NCBI GenBank assembly: GCA_003054695.1
Contig: QAZA01000009.1
Coordinates: 1-64,000, forward strand
Source: Verrucomicrobia bacterium LW23
GTDB lineage: Bacteria; Verrucomicrobiota; Verrucomicrobiia; Methylacidiphilales; UBA1321
DNA length: 64,000 nt
Reading direction: 5' to 3'
Shown: one piece after another, positions 50,596 to 59,476 of the stretch
How the letters are laid out: every line of letters begins with the position of its first letter
Numbering within the stretch: position 1 is the stretch's first letter
Made by a program: the position numbers and the translations under genes
The notes under the pieces: model-generated
Databases searched by the model: none
What the model was told of the DNA's origin: nothing
Seen by the model: the letters and a program-made list of their open reading frames with translations, nothing else

Positions 50596-51882
50596 ATGTC
50601 TTCTAAAATCACCATCCCCCCGCGCAAAAGCTCTTCCAAACGCGATCCCGTCAAAGTTGCCGCACGTGGCGGGGCCGTGAAACCGCCGGCACCCGAACCC
50701 AGCCCGGCCGATCCGGTGCTGTCGACCGAGGCCGCCTCGCTCGATCTCTCGGACCGCAAGTTTGTTCTCACGCCCCCCGTCAAAGCGCAATCCAGCGCCC
50801 CCCCCGAGTTTGAGTACCTGGGCGAGCTGCCCGACAGCTACGGCACCAAAAAGCTCTACCTGGTGGCGCGCGATCCTTATTTCCTCTTCGCCTACTGGGA
50901 CCTGACCTGGCAGCAGTACCAGGAGGCCTCGCGTAACTCGCACGACGGCAAGGTGTTCCTGGAGATCTACTACCCGGGCGGCACCCGCGCGCAGCAGATT
51001 CAGCTGCACGAGGCGGCGAAAAACTGGTACATCCACGTTAACCAGCCTGCCACCCGCTTTTACGCGCAGCTGGGCTATTACCGGCATGACGGCGGCTTTG
51101 AAGTCATTGCCCGCTCCGGCGAGACAAGCACGCCGCGCGACAACTTCTCGCCCCGCACGGAGGCGCAGTTCGTCACGATCCCGCCTTTCAAGAGCTTCAA
51201 GGAGATTAAGGAGCTGGTGCAGACACAGCTGGCGCTGAATTACCTGCCGGCCGAGGAAATTCTCCAAACCCTGCTGAAGCTGCAGACCGAAGGCGTGCCC
51301 ATGCCCTTCCCCGTGGCCGAGGGCACCCCGCTTACCGAGGACCAACAGTCCGCGCTGCTCGACTACATCGGCGGCGGTGACATTATCCGCCAGGTGCGCG
51401 TGGGCTCGCTGGACATCACCGAAGTGCTGCGCCGCCGCCTGCTGGAGCAAATGTCCAGCGGCCAGTGGCCGGCAGCCGCGGTGCCCCCTGGCCAGCTGCC
51501 CGCCTTCTCCTGGCCCACCAGCGGCCAGTGGGTCAGCAGCGTCAGTTCGCCCTTTGGCGCCAGCTTTGGCGCGCAAAAGGAGCGCGGCTTCTTCATGCAC
51601 GTGAACGCGGAGCTGATCATCTACGGCGGCACCGACCCGAAGGCGCGCGTCAAGATCGACGGCAAGCACATCACCCTGCGCGAGGACGGCACCTTCAGCT
51701 ACCACTTCGTCTTTCCGGACGGCCAGTACTTCATTCCCATCGAGGCCACCAGCCCCGACGAGGTGGAGACCCGCAGCGCCCTGCTGAGCTTCATGCGCCT
51801 GAGCGACTATAATGGCGACGTGAAAGCCACCGGCCAGCCCCCGCTGCCCGGCCCCATCGGCAAGGTGGAGGTGGAGGAGTAA
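50596..51882 (+). CDS. DUF4912 protein
   Basis: A 428-residue cytoplasmic protein; ATG 50596 follows a poorly coding stretch. A basic, Ser/Lys-rich head (MSSKITIPPRKSSSKRDP) leads to the DUF4912 domain (LPDSYGTKKLYLVARDPYFL, AYWDLT, NWYIHVNQPATRFYAQLGYY). C-terminal to it are a helical region (VQTQLALNYLPAEEILQTLL) and a second beta-rich domain (VNAELIIYGGTDPKARVKIDG..ITLREDGTFSYHF) that looks like a carbohydrate-binding or CBM48-type fold by eye. DUF4912 proteins in Verrucomicrobia and cyanobacteria often sit near glycogen genes; none is here. Function unknown. Confidence 0.75.
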   Translation: MSSKITIPPRKSSSKRDPVKVAARGGAVKPPAPEPSPADPVLSTEAASLDLSDRKFVLTPPVKAQSSAPPEFEYLGELPDSYGTKKLYLVARDPYFLFAYWDLTWQQYQEASRNSHDGKVFLEIYYPGGTRAQQIQLHEAAKNWYIHVNQPATRFYAQLGYYRHDGGFEVIARSGETSTPRDNFSPRTEAQFVTIPPFKSFKEIKELVQTQLALNYLPAEEILQTLLKLQTEGVPMPFPVAEGTPLTEDQQSALLDYIGGGDIIRQVRVGSLDITEVLRRRLLEQMSSGQWPAAAVPPGQLPAFSWPTSGQWVSSVSSPFGASFGAQKERGFFMHVNAELIIYGGTDPKARVKIDGKHITLREDGTFSYHFVFPDGQYFIPIEATSPDEVETRSALLSFMRLSDYNGDVKATGQPPLPGPIGKVEVEE

Positions 51883-51916
51883 GGCTCCGATTTAGGCATA
51901 TTCAGCAACGCACCGT

Positions 51917-51945
51917 GGTCCGCCGCCCGATAGGGTCGGCGGACC
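51917..51945 (+). terminator. strong hairpin after DUF4912 gene
   Basis: GGTCCGCCG at 51917-51925 pairs with CGGCGGACC at 51937-51945, and CCC/GGG with a GATA loop extends it, with one T bulge. It begins 34 bases after the stop codon. Only a short T-rich patch (CGTTTAG) follows, so it is best seen as a hairpin that ends or protects the transcript rather than a textbook intrinsic terminator. Confidence 0.5.
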
Positions 51946-52079
51946 TTCAGCGTTTAGCCAGCGCCGGCGCGCTTATGGCGATTGGATATCGTTCCTGTTG
52001 CAAGGGAACGCTGTACACATTTCGCTCCGCCTTTCTGTTTCTTTATATCCACGCTGTGCTGTATTGATTTTGCAGTCCG

Positions 52080-52195
52080 AATCCCCCTTAGCGGCTTTAT
52101 CCCCCTTCGCGTGATAAATTTCCCCTCGCTGTGCATACTGCGTGAATGCAAGGGAGTATATCACGCGAAGGGGGGCAAAGCCGCTAAGGGGGATT
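52080..52195. repeat. palindromic element C
   Basis: A 116-base element with 39-base arms at 52080-52118 and 52157-52195 that match at 36 of 39 positions. The left arm starts AATCCCCCTTAGCGGCTTT and the right arm ends AAAGCCGCTAAGGGGGATT. The loop can also pair (TGCAT/ATGCA), so the whole sequence could fold into one long hairpin. It lies between the DUF4912 gene and the APH-fold kinase gene. An in-frame start at 52142 for the kinase would fall inside it, one reason to prefer the later start. Confidence 0.75.
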
Positions 52196-52219
52196 GGGAG
52201 TAGTAGCCCGGGTTTTGGT

Positions 52220-53296
52220 ATGACCGCCATCATGGCTCCAGCCTTGCCTGCGGGTATCGCACGCCACTTTGGCGCGACGCCGGAGCGATGCGCCTTTGTG
52301 GCGAAGGTGCAGAATGCTATCTTTCGCGTTTCGGGCGGGGCGCAAGATACGATCCTTCGCCTTACCCCGCGCACCCATCGCAGCTCCGCGCAGGTGATGG
52401 CGGAGATCGACTTTCTGCGCCATGTGCACGCGGAGGGCGTGCCGGTGTGTGCTCCCATCCCCACGGTGGACGGGGACTGGACGGTGCAGGGCGTTCTGGA
52501 GGACGGTCAACCCGTTACCGCCGTGGCCTTTACGCTTGCGCCCGGCGATATCGGCGCCCAAGCGCACTGGCACGCCGCCACCTTCCGCGCCTGGGGCGAG
52601 CTTTTGGGGCGCCTGCATCTGGCGGCGCTTTCCTACGAGGCCCCTCCGAATGCTCCGCAGCGGCACGGGTGGGTGAAGAACGCGTTTGATCTGGAGAGTG
52701 TCGATAGCGGGGAAGGCGCCGATACGGGCACCGCCGCGCTGCATCTGCTGGAGTTGGAGAGCGAGCTGCAGAACGCCCTCCCGCAGTCCCATGATTCATT
52801 CGGGCTGATCCACTCCGATCTCCACCTCTGGAACTTCGCCGTGCAATCCGCGCCCGCATCGGGCGGCGCCGGCCCCCTCCTCACGGCGTTCGATTTCGAT
52901 AACGCCGAGTACCACTGGTTCCTGGCGGACATCGCGACGGCTGTCTTCGAGGCCGCGACGTGCGCGTTCCAAACGCTTCCACGGCAGGAGTTTATCGCGG
53001 ATTTCCTGAGCCATCTTCTGGCCGGGTACGGGAAGCATCGCACCCTTTCGTTCTGCCAGCTGCGCCAGTTGCCTCAACTCATCAGGCTAAGGCAGATCCG
53101 CATCTTTTTTGTGCTGTCGCATCGCTGGCGCGATCGCCTGCGCGCGCAAACGCTCGGCCCCTTTCAGCAACGCTTTTTCAATGACTTACGCGACTCCGTC
53201 GTCCACAACCGGCCGTTTATGGAGGCGGCGACGCTCCAGCGAGTCCTCTCGCAAGCGAAGGCTTGCGAGGGCTGCGTCGATATGTGCGAGTTTTAG
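52220..53296 (+). CDS. APH-fold phosphotransferase (aminoglycoside/homoserine kinase-like)
   Basis: A 358-residue kinase-like protein. ATG 52220 starts just before a helix; ATG 52232 is an alternative. FVAKVQNAIFRVSGGAQDTI is the N-lobe, FGLIHSDLHLWNF is the catalytic loop (D with N three residues later), and LTAFDFDNAEYHWFLADIA holds the Mg-binding Asp (DFD). The length and motifs fit type II homoserine kinases and related APH enzymes; the nature of the substrate is unknown. The next gene, a receiver-PP2C phosphatase, begins 27 bases after its stop and is likely cotranscribed. Confidence 0.75.
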   Translation: MTAIMAPALPAGIARHFGATPERCAFVAKVQNAIFRVSGGAQDTILRLTPRTHRSSAQVMAEIDFLRHVHAEGVPVCAPIPTVDGDWTVQGVLEDGQPVTAVAFTLAPGDIGAQAHWHAATFRAWGELLGRLHLAALSYEAPPNAPQRHGWVKNAFDLESVDSGEGADTGTAALHLLELESELQNALPQSHDSFGLIHSDLHLWNFAVQSAPASGGAGPLLTAFDFDNAEYHWFLADIATAVFEAATCAFQTLPRQEFIADFLSHLLAGYGKHRTLSFCQLRQLPQLIRLRQIRIFFVLSHRWRDRLRAQTLGPFQQRFFNDLRDSVVHNRPFMEAATLQRVLSQAKACEGCVDMCEF

Positions 53297-53323
53297 TTTT
53301 TGCTTAACCTCCACCCGTTGGCT

Positions 53324-54568
53324 ATGCATAAAGCCATGGCCGACACTCCCGCCACCGCCGACCCCACCAGCGCCGCTCCCGCCGACGCCGCCAGCCTTTT
53401 TCTCCAGCCGGCCTGCCTCAAGCAGCCCAAGGACAGCATTATTGTGGTGGTGGACGACATCCCGCGCAACATTCAGGTCGTCGGCTCCATGCTGCGCGCC
53501 GCGGGGTACCAGATTGTGCCGGCTACCAGCGGCGCCCAGGCCCTGCGCAGCCTCGCCTCGCGCCCGGCGGACCTGGTGCTGTGCGACGTGATGATGCCCG
53601 AAATGGACGGCTTCGAGGTCACCCGCCGCATCCGCTCCAACCCCGCCACGGCGGATATCCCCGTCATCATGCTTACCGCGGCTACGGAGACCGACTATGT
53701 GGTGAAAGGTCTGGAGGCCGGCGCGGTGGACTACGTGGGCAAACCCTTTAACGCCACGGAGTTGCTGGCGCGCGTGCGGACGCATATCGAGCTTAAGCAC
53801 TCGCGCGAAGCCCTGCGCGATACCGCCAAACGCCTGGCCAGCGAGCTCGCCGAGTCCGCCAAATATGTGCGCTCCATCCTGCCGCCCCTGCGCAACGATC
53901 CGTTCCGCATCGACTGGGAGCTGATCCCCTGCTCGGAGCTGGGCGGCGACTCCTTCAGCTACGGGTGGATCGACACGGAGCACTTTGCGATGTACCTGCT
54001 GGACGTCTGCGGCCACGGCGTGGCCGCCGCGCTGCTGACGGTAGCCGCGCTTAACGTGCTGCGCAGTGGCACCCTGCCCGACGGCGCCGACCCGCGCCAG
54101 CCGGCCAAAGTGCTTAACGCGCTGAACGAAATCTTTCTGATGGATAAGCACAACGGCATGTACTTTACCGTATGGTACGGCGTCTATCATGCTCCCACGC
54201 GGCGACTTACGTATGCCAACGCCGGCCATCCGCCCGCGCTGGTCGTCGCCCCTGGCGCTGACGGGGCGCGCCAGTTAACGCAGCTGGACGGCGGCGGCCT
54301 GATCCTCGGCGTCATGTCGGGCATCGAGTACGAGCAGCACGAGGCCACCCTGCCCGAGCACGGCGAACTTTATCTCATCAGCGACGGCACCTACGAGGTC
54401 TCCTACCCGGATGGCACCATGGTGCCGATGAGCTATTTCCTCGACTTTTTTGTCCAGCCACCCGCAAGCGACTCCCGCTACCTGGATAACCTGGTAGCCC
54501 ACATGCGCGCCGCCCACGGTCCGGAACATTTTGACGATGACTTTACGGTCATCCGCTGCGAGTTTTAG
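53324..54568 (+). CDS. receiver + PP2C (RsbU/SpoIIE-type) phosphatase
   Basis: A 414-residue two-domain protein. The N-terminal receiver has the acid pair D44-D45 (VVVDD), phospho-acceptor D88 (LVLCDVMMPEMDG) and conserved Lys in YVGKPFN. After a linker helix, the PP2C domain carries GGDSFSYGW, VCGHGVAAALLT, ISDGTYEV and DDFTVI metal-binding motifs. Such proteins dephosphorylate STAS anti-sigma antagonists on receiver activation. STAS and HATPase genes at 60.5-63.2 kb are possible partners, although not adjacent. ATG 53324 is preferred; ATG 53336 is near it. No SD is clear. Confidence 0.85.
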   Translation: MHKAMADTPATADPTSAAPADAASLFLQPACLKQPKDSIIVVVDDIPRNIQVVGSMLRAAGYQIVPATSGAQALRSLASRPADLVLCDVMMPEMDGFEVTRRIRSNPATADIPVIMLTAATETDYVVKGLEAGAVDYVGKPFNATELLARVRTHIELKHSREALRDTAKRLASELAESAKYVRSILPPLRNDPFRIDWELIPCSELGGDSFSYGWIDTEHFAMYLLDVCGHGVAAALLTVAALNVLRSGTLPDGADPRQPAKVLNALNEIFLMDKHNGMYFTVWYGVYHAPTRRLTYANAGHPPALVVAPGADGARQLTQLDGGGLILGVMSGIEYEQHEATLPEHGELYLISDGTYEVSYPDGTMVPMSYFLDFFVQPPASDSRYLDNLVAHMRAAHGPEHFDDDFTVIRCEF

Positions 54569-54632
54569 AGGGAATCGACATTGTGGTGAAAATGATTGCG
54601 ATAACGCTTAATATCTCTAAGGTAGCGTTCGC

Positions 54633-55865
54633 ATGAAACGGATACTCCTGCTCGCCGCCTTGCTTGCGCTCGCGTTAACGGGGGGCGTCTGTAACTCCTC
54701 CGCGCAGGAGGCTCCGACGGCCGCTCCCCCCGCGTCGCCCCCCAGCCCCTACGCCAAGTGGAAAAACGGCCCGCCGAGCGATCCGTCGTTTTTCCCGCTG
54801 GCAGTGTGGCTGCAAAATCCCCGCCACGCGCCGCGCTTTAAGGAGGCGGGGATCAATACGTTTGTGGGCATATGGGGCGAGGTGAAGGAGGAGCATTTGG
54901 CGCAGATCAAGAGCGCGGGGATGAAGCTCATCTGCGAGCAAAGCCCCAGCTCTCTGCGCTACATCAACGATCCCACCATCATCGCCTGGATGCACGGCGA
55001 CGAGCCCGATAACGCGCAGCCTCTGCCCGACGGCAAAGGCTACGGCCCGCCCATCCCGCCCGCCACGATCATCGAGGGCTACGCCGCCGCCATCAAAGCC
55101 GATCCCACCCGCCCCGTGCTGCTTAACCTGGGGCTAAGCGTGGCCTACAATGAGTGGATCGGCCGCGGCACCCGCACCGGCCGCGCCGAGGACTACCCGG
55201 AGTACGTGAAGGGCGCCGACATCGTCTCGTTCGACATCTACCCGGTGGCCGGAAACCTGCCGGCAGTGGACGGCAAGCTGTGGTACGTGGCCAAAGGTGT
55301 GGACCACCTGATGCGCCTGAGCAACGGGCAGAAGATTGTGTGGAACTGCATCGAAACCAGCAAGATAGGCACGAAAGACCGCATCGCCACCCCCCACCAG
55401 CTGCGCTGCCAGGTCTGGATGTCCCTCATCCACGGCTCCACCGGCCTCATCTACTTCCTGCACGAGTTTGCGCCCTTCAAGGAGGCGGCCATTCTGGATA
55501 ACCCGGAGATGCTCGCCGCTGTTACGGCCATCAACAAGCAGATCCTTTCGCTCGCCCCGGTGCTTAACTCTCCCACGATCCCCGAGGGCGCGGAGGTGGC
55601 CACGACGTACGCCGGCCCGGATGGCGAGGCTCGGCCCACGGCCACCGACGTCGACATTATGGTCAAACGTCACTCCGGCATCACCTATCTCTTTGCCGTG
55701 GAGATGAAGGGTGTGACGACGGCGGCCACCTTCTCAGTGCCAGGCTTGAAACCGGGCGCCATACTCAGCGTCGTTGGCGAGAATCGCACAATCGAACTGA
55801 AGAACGGGGGCACGTTTTCCGATAGCTTCGAGGCCTGGGATGTGCGGATTTATGAGATAAAGTAA
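54633..55865 (+). CDS. secreted glycoside-hydrolase-like protein
   Basis: A 410-residue exported protein; a signal peptide (MKRILLLAALLALALTGGVC, with Cys20 that could make it a lipoprotein) is followed by a Pro/Ala/Ser linker. The body reads like a TIM barrel: FFPLAVWLQ, AGINTFVGIWG, IIAWMHGDEPDN, VSFDIYPV and LIYFLHEFAP. FPLAVWLQ and the E-P near DEPDN recall glycosidases acting on polysaccharides, with a Glu and an Asp as possible catalytic residues. The C-terminal ~100 residues are beta-rich, as in an accessory domain. Family and substrate cannot be named. AAGG upstream of the ATG supports the start. Confidence 0.65.
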   Translation: MKRILLLAALLALALTGGVCNSSAQEAPTAAPPASPPSPYAKWKNGPPSDPSFFPLAVWLQNPRHAPRFKEAGINTFVGIWGEVKEEHLAQIKSAGMKLICEQSPSSLRYINDPTIIAWMHGDEPDNAQPLPDGKGYGPPIPPATIIEGYAAAIKADPTRPVLLNLGLSVAYNEWIGRGTRTGRAEDYPEYVKGADIVSFDIYPVAGNLPAVDGKLWYVAKGVDHLMRLSNGQKIVWNCIETSKIGTKDRIATPHQLRCQVWMSLIHGSTGLIYFLHEFAPFKEAAILDNPEMLAAVTAINKQILSLAPVLNSPTIPEGAEVATTYAGPDGEARPTATDVDIMVKRHSGITYLFAVEMKGVTTAATFSVPGLKPGAILSVVGENRTIELKNGGTFSDSFEAWDVRIYEIK

Positions 55866-55915
55866 GTGATCTGAGACAAACTCGCAACGCAGTTCAGTCA
55901 CTCTCTGCGGTCCCC

Positions 55916-56005
55916 CTTGGCGAAACTTTCCGTCCTTGGCGATATTATCTGCAGATGCACGAAGCCAGGTCGGACATATCGCCAAGGGCGGAAAGTTTCG
56001 CCAAG
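55916..56005. repeat. palindromic element B
   Basis: A 90-base palindrome with 30-base arms: 55916-55945 starts CTTGGCGAAACTTTCCGTCC, and 55976-56005 ends GGGCGGAAAGTTTCGCCAAG; 29 of 30 positions match, the remaining T/G pair allowing a U-G wobble in RNA. It is nearly the same length as element A (91 bases) and shares its arm sequence. A and B differ at one stem position by G-C versus A-T, changed on both arms. Within the same gap, AACTCC-CTTGGC-GGAGTT (56045-56062) repeats the CCTTGGCGG theme on a small scale. It lies between the glycoside-hydrolase-like gene and hrpB. Confidence 0.8.
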
Positions 56006-56273
56006 ACAGAGGGGAAGCTTCTATCTTGACATGTAGACGCCTGGAACTCCCTTGGCGGAGTTGTAAATAAGACCAACTGGCATTCCCTTCTCCCCTCCGC
56101 GACCTTCGCCTCCTTCGCGCGAAGCCCCTGCACGCATCGCCTTGGGGAGGGGATGGCAAGGTAACGCGTGCAGGCGCTGCCGGTCGCCGGAATCCTTGGC
56201 AAGTGGCCCTCGGAGCTGTATGCTTCCCGTTTTCACTCTCCTTGCATTGCCCGCCCCGCCGACCCCGCCCGCC
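56006..56273. other. intergenic remainder before hrpB
   Basis: About 270 bases with no supported gene. It holds a small hairpin (56045-56062), a GCGAAG-type motif with CTTCGCGCGAAG near 56113-56124, and in-frame alternative starts for hrpB at 56142 and 56220. The region is probably the leader and promoter of hrpB plus degenerate copies of the repeat family. Confidence 0.35.
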
Positions 56274-58841
56274 ATGGATCCCCGCACGCTTCCCATCTAC
56301 GCCGTTGCCCCGCAGATTATCGCCGCCCTGCGCGCCGATTCGCGCCTGATTCTGCAGGCGCCCACGGGCTCCGGCAAATCCACGCAAACGCCTCAGATTG
56401 TGCTGGATGCGGGGCTTGCTGGCGATGGCCAGATCATCGTGCTGCAGCCGCGCCGCCTGGCCACGCGCATGCTGGCGCGCCGCGTGGCGCAGGAGCGCGG
56501 TGTAAAGCTCGGCGCGGAGGTAGGCTATCAGATTAAGCTGGAAGTAGTTGCGGGGCCGGAGACGCGCATCAAATTCGTGACGGAAGGCATTCTCCTGCGC
56601 CACATGCTGGCCGACCCCAAACTGCGCGGCGTCTCAACGCTCGTCTTCGACGAGTTCCACGAGCGCCACCTGTACGGCGACATTACCCTGGGCCGCGCCC
56701 TGCAACTGCAGCGCGAGCACCGGCCGGACCTCAAAATCGTGGTGATGTCCGCCACGCTTGAGGCGGCGTCTCTGGAGCGCTATCTGCAACCGTGCCAGGT
56801 GGTTACGTCGGAGGGCCGCACCTTCCCGGTCGAGATCCGCTACCTGCCCAGGCCCGACAACTCCCAGCCGTGGGACCTGGCCGCGTACGAGACGGAGCGC
56901 CTGCTGGCCAGCGGCATGGATGGCGACGTGCTCATCTTCATGCCCGGCGCGTACGAGATCTCCCGCACCATCGCCGCGTTGCGCAACGAGCGACGCTGCG
57001 GCGATTGCCTGCTGCTGCCCCTGCATGGCGAACTGCCTCCACGCCAACAGGATATGGCGCTGGAGCAGGCGGACCGCCGCAAGATCATTGTCTCCACCAA
57101 CGTGGCCGAGACGTCGCTGACGATCGACGGCATCCGTATCGTCGTGGATTCCGGCCTGGCGCGCATTGCCCGGTACGACCCGTACCGCGGCATCAACACG
57201 CTGCTGGTCGAGAAAATCAGCCAGGCCTCCTCGCAACAACGCACCGGCCGCGCCGGCCGCACCGCCCCGGGCGTCTCCCTGCGCCTGTGGACGGAGAAGG
57301 AGCACGCCGCGCGCATGCCGCAGGAGTTGCCCGAGGTGCGGCGGCTGGACCTGGCCGAAGTGGTGCTCTCCCTCAAAGCCGCGGGAATTGTGGATATCGC
57401 CGCATTCCCATGGCTGGAAGCCCCTGAGACCAAAGCGCTTATGACGGCCGAGGCGCTGCTGCGCGATCTCGGCGCCATTGCAGGCCCGCGGGGGGACCAG
57501 CGTGACGCTGGACCCAGTAAGCTGGATACGATTACGAAGCTTGGCCGCCGTATGCTGGCCTTCCCCGTCCACCCGCGCTATGCGCGTATGTTGTTGGCGG
57601 CGGCGGACTTAGGTTGCGTGCGGCAGGCGGCCCTCATTGCGTCGCTTACGCAGGGCCGCAGCTTTCTGATGCGCGCCGAAGGGCGCGAGATGGAGGAGGA
57701 TCGCGAAGTGTTTACGGACGGCGAAACCGAGTCGGACTTCTTTGTGATGATGCGCGCCTACCGCTGGGCGGAGCAGCGCAACTTTGAAGGCGGTGCCTGC
57801 CAACGCCTTGGCATCCATGCACTTACAGCGCGGCAAGTGGCGCAGACGTTCGAACAGTTTCTGGACATTGCCCGCGACGAAGGGCTCGATATCTCCGAGA
57901 AACGCGTGGAAGGCACCGCCGTGCGCCGCTGCGTGCTGGCCGGCTTTAGCGACCACCTCGCGCGCCGCGTGGACAAAGGCACGCTGCGCTGCGCCCTAAC
58001 CCGCAACCGCACCGGCGTGCTGGCGCGAGAGAGCGTGGTGCAGGAGGAGCCGCTGCTCGTCGCCGCCGAAGTGCGCGAGGTGCAGGGGCGCGGCGGCGAC
58101 CTGAGCGTGCTGCTGAGCATGGCCACGGCCGTGCGCGAGGAGTGGCTGCGCGAGCTCTTTCCCGACGACTTTACGGACCGCACCGAGACGATTCTGGACC
58201 CCGCCACGCGCCGCGTCCAGGCCGTCCGCTCGCGGCTCTTCCGCGACCTGCTGCTGGAGACGACGACCACCGACACGCGCGACCGCGACGCCGCCGCCGG
58301 CCTGCTGGCTCGCGAGGTGATTGCCGGCCGCTGCCCGCTGGCCAACTGGGACGACCAGGTGGAGCAGTGGATCTTGCGCGTCAACGCCTTACGCAAATGG
58401 TGGCCGGAGTTTAACCTGCCGGAAATCACGCCGGAGGACCGCATTGCGCTCATCGAGCAGATTTGCCATGGCGCGCTCAGCTACAAGGAGATCAAGGACC
58501 GCGCGGTGTGGCCGGTTGTCAAACAATGGCTCAGCGGCGAGCAACAGCGCCTGTTGGACGAGTACGCGCCCGAGCGCATCGAGCTGCCCAACGGCCGTCG
58601 CGCCAAGGTGACGTACAGCGCGGAGAGCCCGCCCGTCATCGCGGCGCGCATCCAGGATTTATACGGCGTCAAGGAAAGCATTTTGCTGGCCGGACGGCGC
58701 GTGCCCGCCACGCTGCAAGTGCTGGCGCCCAATTACCGGCCGATACAAATTACGGCAAACCTTGCAGTTTTCTGGCAGGAGTCGTATCCTAAGATCAAAC
58801 AGGAGCTGCAACGCAAATATCCGAAGCACGAGTGGCGATAG
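56274..58841 (+). CDS. hrpB: ATP-dependent helicase HrpB
   Basis: An 855-residue DEAH-type helicase. Motif I is APTGSGKST, motif II DEFHERHL (Phe in the Ala position, typical of HrpB), motif III SATLE, and motif VI QRTGRAGRTAPG. The middle and end match HrpB-specific regions: a helicase-associated domain near residues 390-600 and the HrpB C-terminal domain ending NYRPIQITANLAVFWQESYP then KYPKHEWR. ATG 56274 is preferred since HrpB usually opens with a short head before the first motif; starts at 56142 or 56220 would add poorly conserved text. RNA/DNA helicase of uncertain role, often non-essential. Confidence 0.92.
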   Translation: MDPRTLPIYAVAPQIIAALRADSRLILQAPTGSGKSTQTPQIVLDAGLAGDGQIIVLQPRRLATRMLARRVAQERGVKLGAEVGYQIKLEVVAGPETRIKFVTEGILLRHMLADPKLRGVSTLVFDEFHERHLYGDITLGRALQLQREHRPDLKIVVMSATLEAASLERYLQPCQVVTSEGRTFPVEIRYLPRPDNSQPWDLAAYETERLLASGMDGDVLIFMPGAYEISRTIAALRNERRCGDCLLLPLHGELPPRQQDMALEQADRRKIIVSTNVAETSLTIDGIRIVVDSGLARIARYDPYRGINTLLVEKISQASSQQRTGRAGRTAPGVSLRLWTEKEHAARMPQELPEVRRLDLAEVVLSLKAAGIVDIAAFPWLEAPETKALMTAEALLRDLGAIAGPRGDQRDAGPSKLDTITKLGRRMLAFPVHPRYARMLLAAADLGCVRQAALIASLTQGRSFLMRAEGREMEEDREVFTDGETESDFFVMMRAYRWAEQRNFEGGACQRLGIHALTARQVAQTFEQFLDIARDEGLDISEKRVEGTAVRRCVLAGFSDHLARRVDKGTLRCALTRNRTGVLARESVVQEEPLLVAAEVREVQGRGGDLSVLLSMATAVREEWLRELFPDDFTDRTETILDPATRRVQAVRSRLFRDLLLETTTTDTRDRDAAAGLLAREVIAGRCPLANWDDQVEQWILRVNALRKWWPEFNLPEITPEDRIALIEQICHGALSYKEIKDRAVWPVVKQWLSGEQQRLLDEYAPERIELPNGRRAKVTYSAESPPVIAARIQDLYGVKESILLAGRRVPATLQVLAPNYRPIQITANLAVFWQESYPKIKQELQRKYPKHEWR

Positions 58842-59102
58842 GCGTGACGTAGCAATTGTAAGACATGGAGAGCTGCGCGATGATCGACGCCAAAGAACAG
58901 CTGTCTCGCGCGGTTGCCGGCGCCGCGAGAGCCGCGATGCCGTGTGATACCTGGGATTTTGCACCTTCTGCCTGGCAGCAACCCCAAAAATGACAGCCGC
59001 GCATGCCGATGCAAGGGCCTATCAAGTATCAACTTTCGTTAGCAGCTCCTTTCAAACTTCAAGAATGGGAGGCGGCGAGGCTTTAAGCATTCGCCACAGA
59101 TT

Positions 59103-59468
59103 ATGAAAAGCCCTACGGTCAAACCTGCAGCGCTTTCTTTTTTGGGGCAAAGCTTGAAATTTCTGTGGGCCTTGTTCAGCACTTACCTTGTTTTGGCGGT
59201 GCTGTGCAGCCCTGTTCATATGCTTATTGTGTTTACGCTGTTGGCGTGGGATAGTCCGTATCCATTCTTCAGGGATTGTTTTTACGGTGGAGCAATGCTG
59301 TGTTTTGCTGTTCTTGTATTTTTACACATTTGGTTTGAGTCAAAACCGACGCAACAATTTTTTGTAGCCACGCTTTCCTTTATACTTTGTTTCGGCACCG
59401 GGCACTTGTTTTTCCTTGTCACGTCCACGGATCGAAATGTACCGGCAATGGTTGAGGAGAAGGCTTAG
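59103..59468 (+). CDS. small integral membrane protein
   Basis: A 121-residue protein not recognised. It has about three membrane segments (WALFSTYLVLAVLCSPVHML, then CFYGGAMLCFAVLVFLHI and FFVATLSFILCFGTGHLFFL) and short charged ends. Base composition is lower in GC than its neighbours. It precedes the AraC-family gene by 8 bases on the same strand, so it is probably cotranscribed with it; horizontal transfer is possible but unproven. Confidence 0.6.
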   Translation: MKSPTVKPAALSFLGQSLKFLWALFSTYLVLAVLCSPVHMLIVFTLLAWDSPYPFFRDCFYGGAMLCFAVLVFLHIWFESKPTQQFFVATLSFILCFGTGHLFFLVTSTDRNVPAMVEEKA

Positions 59469-59476
59469 CTGCCAGG

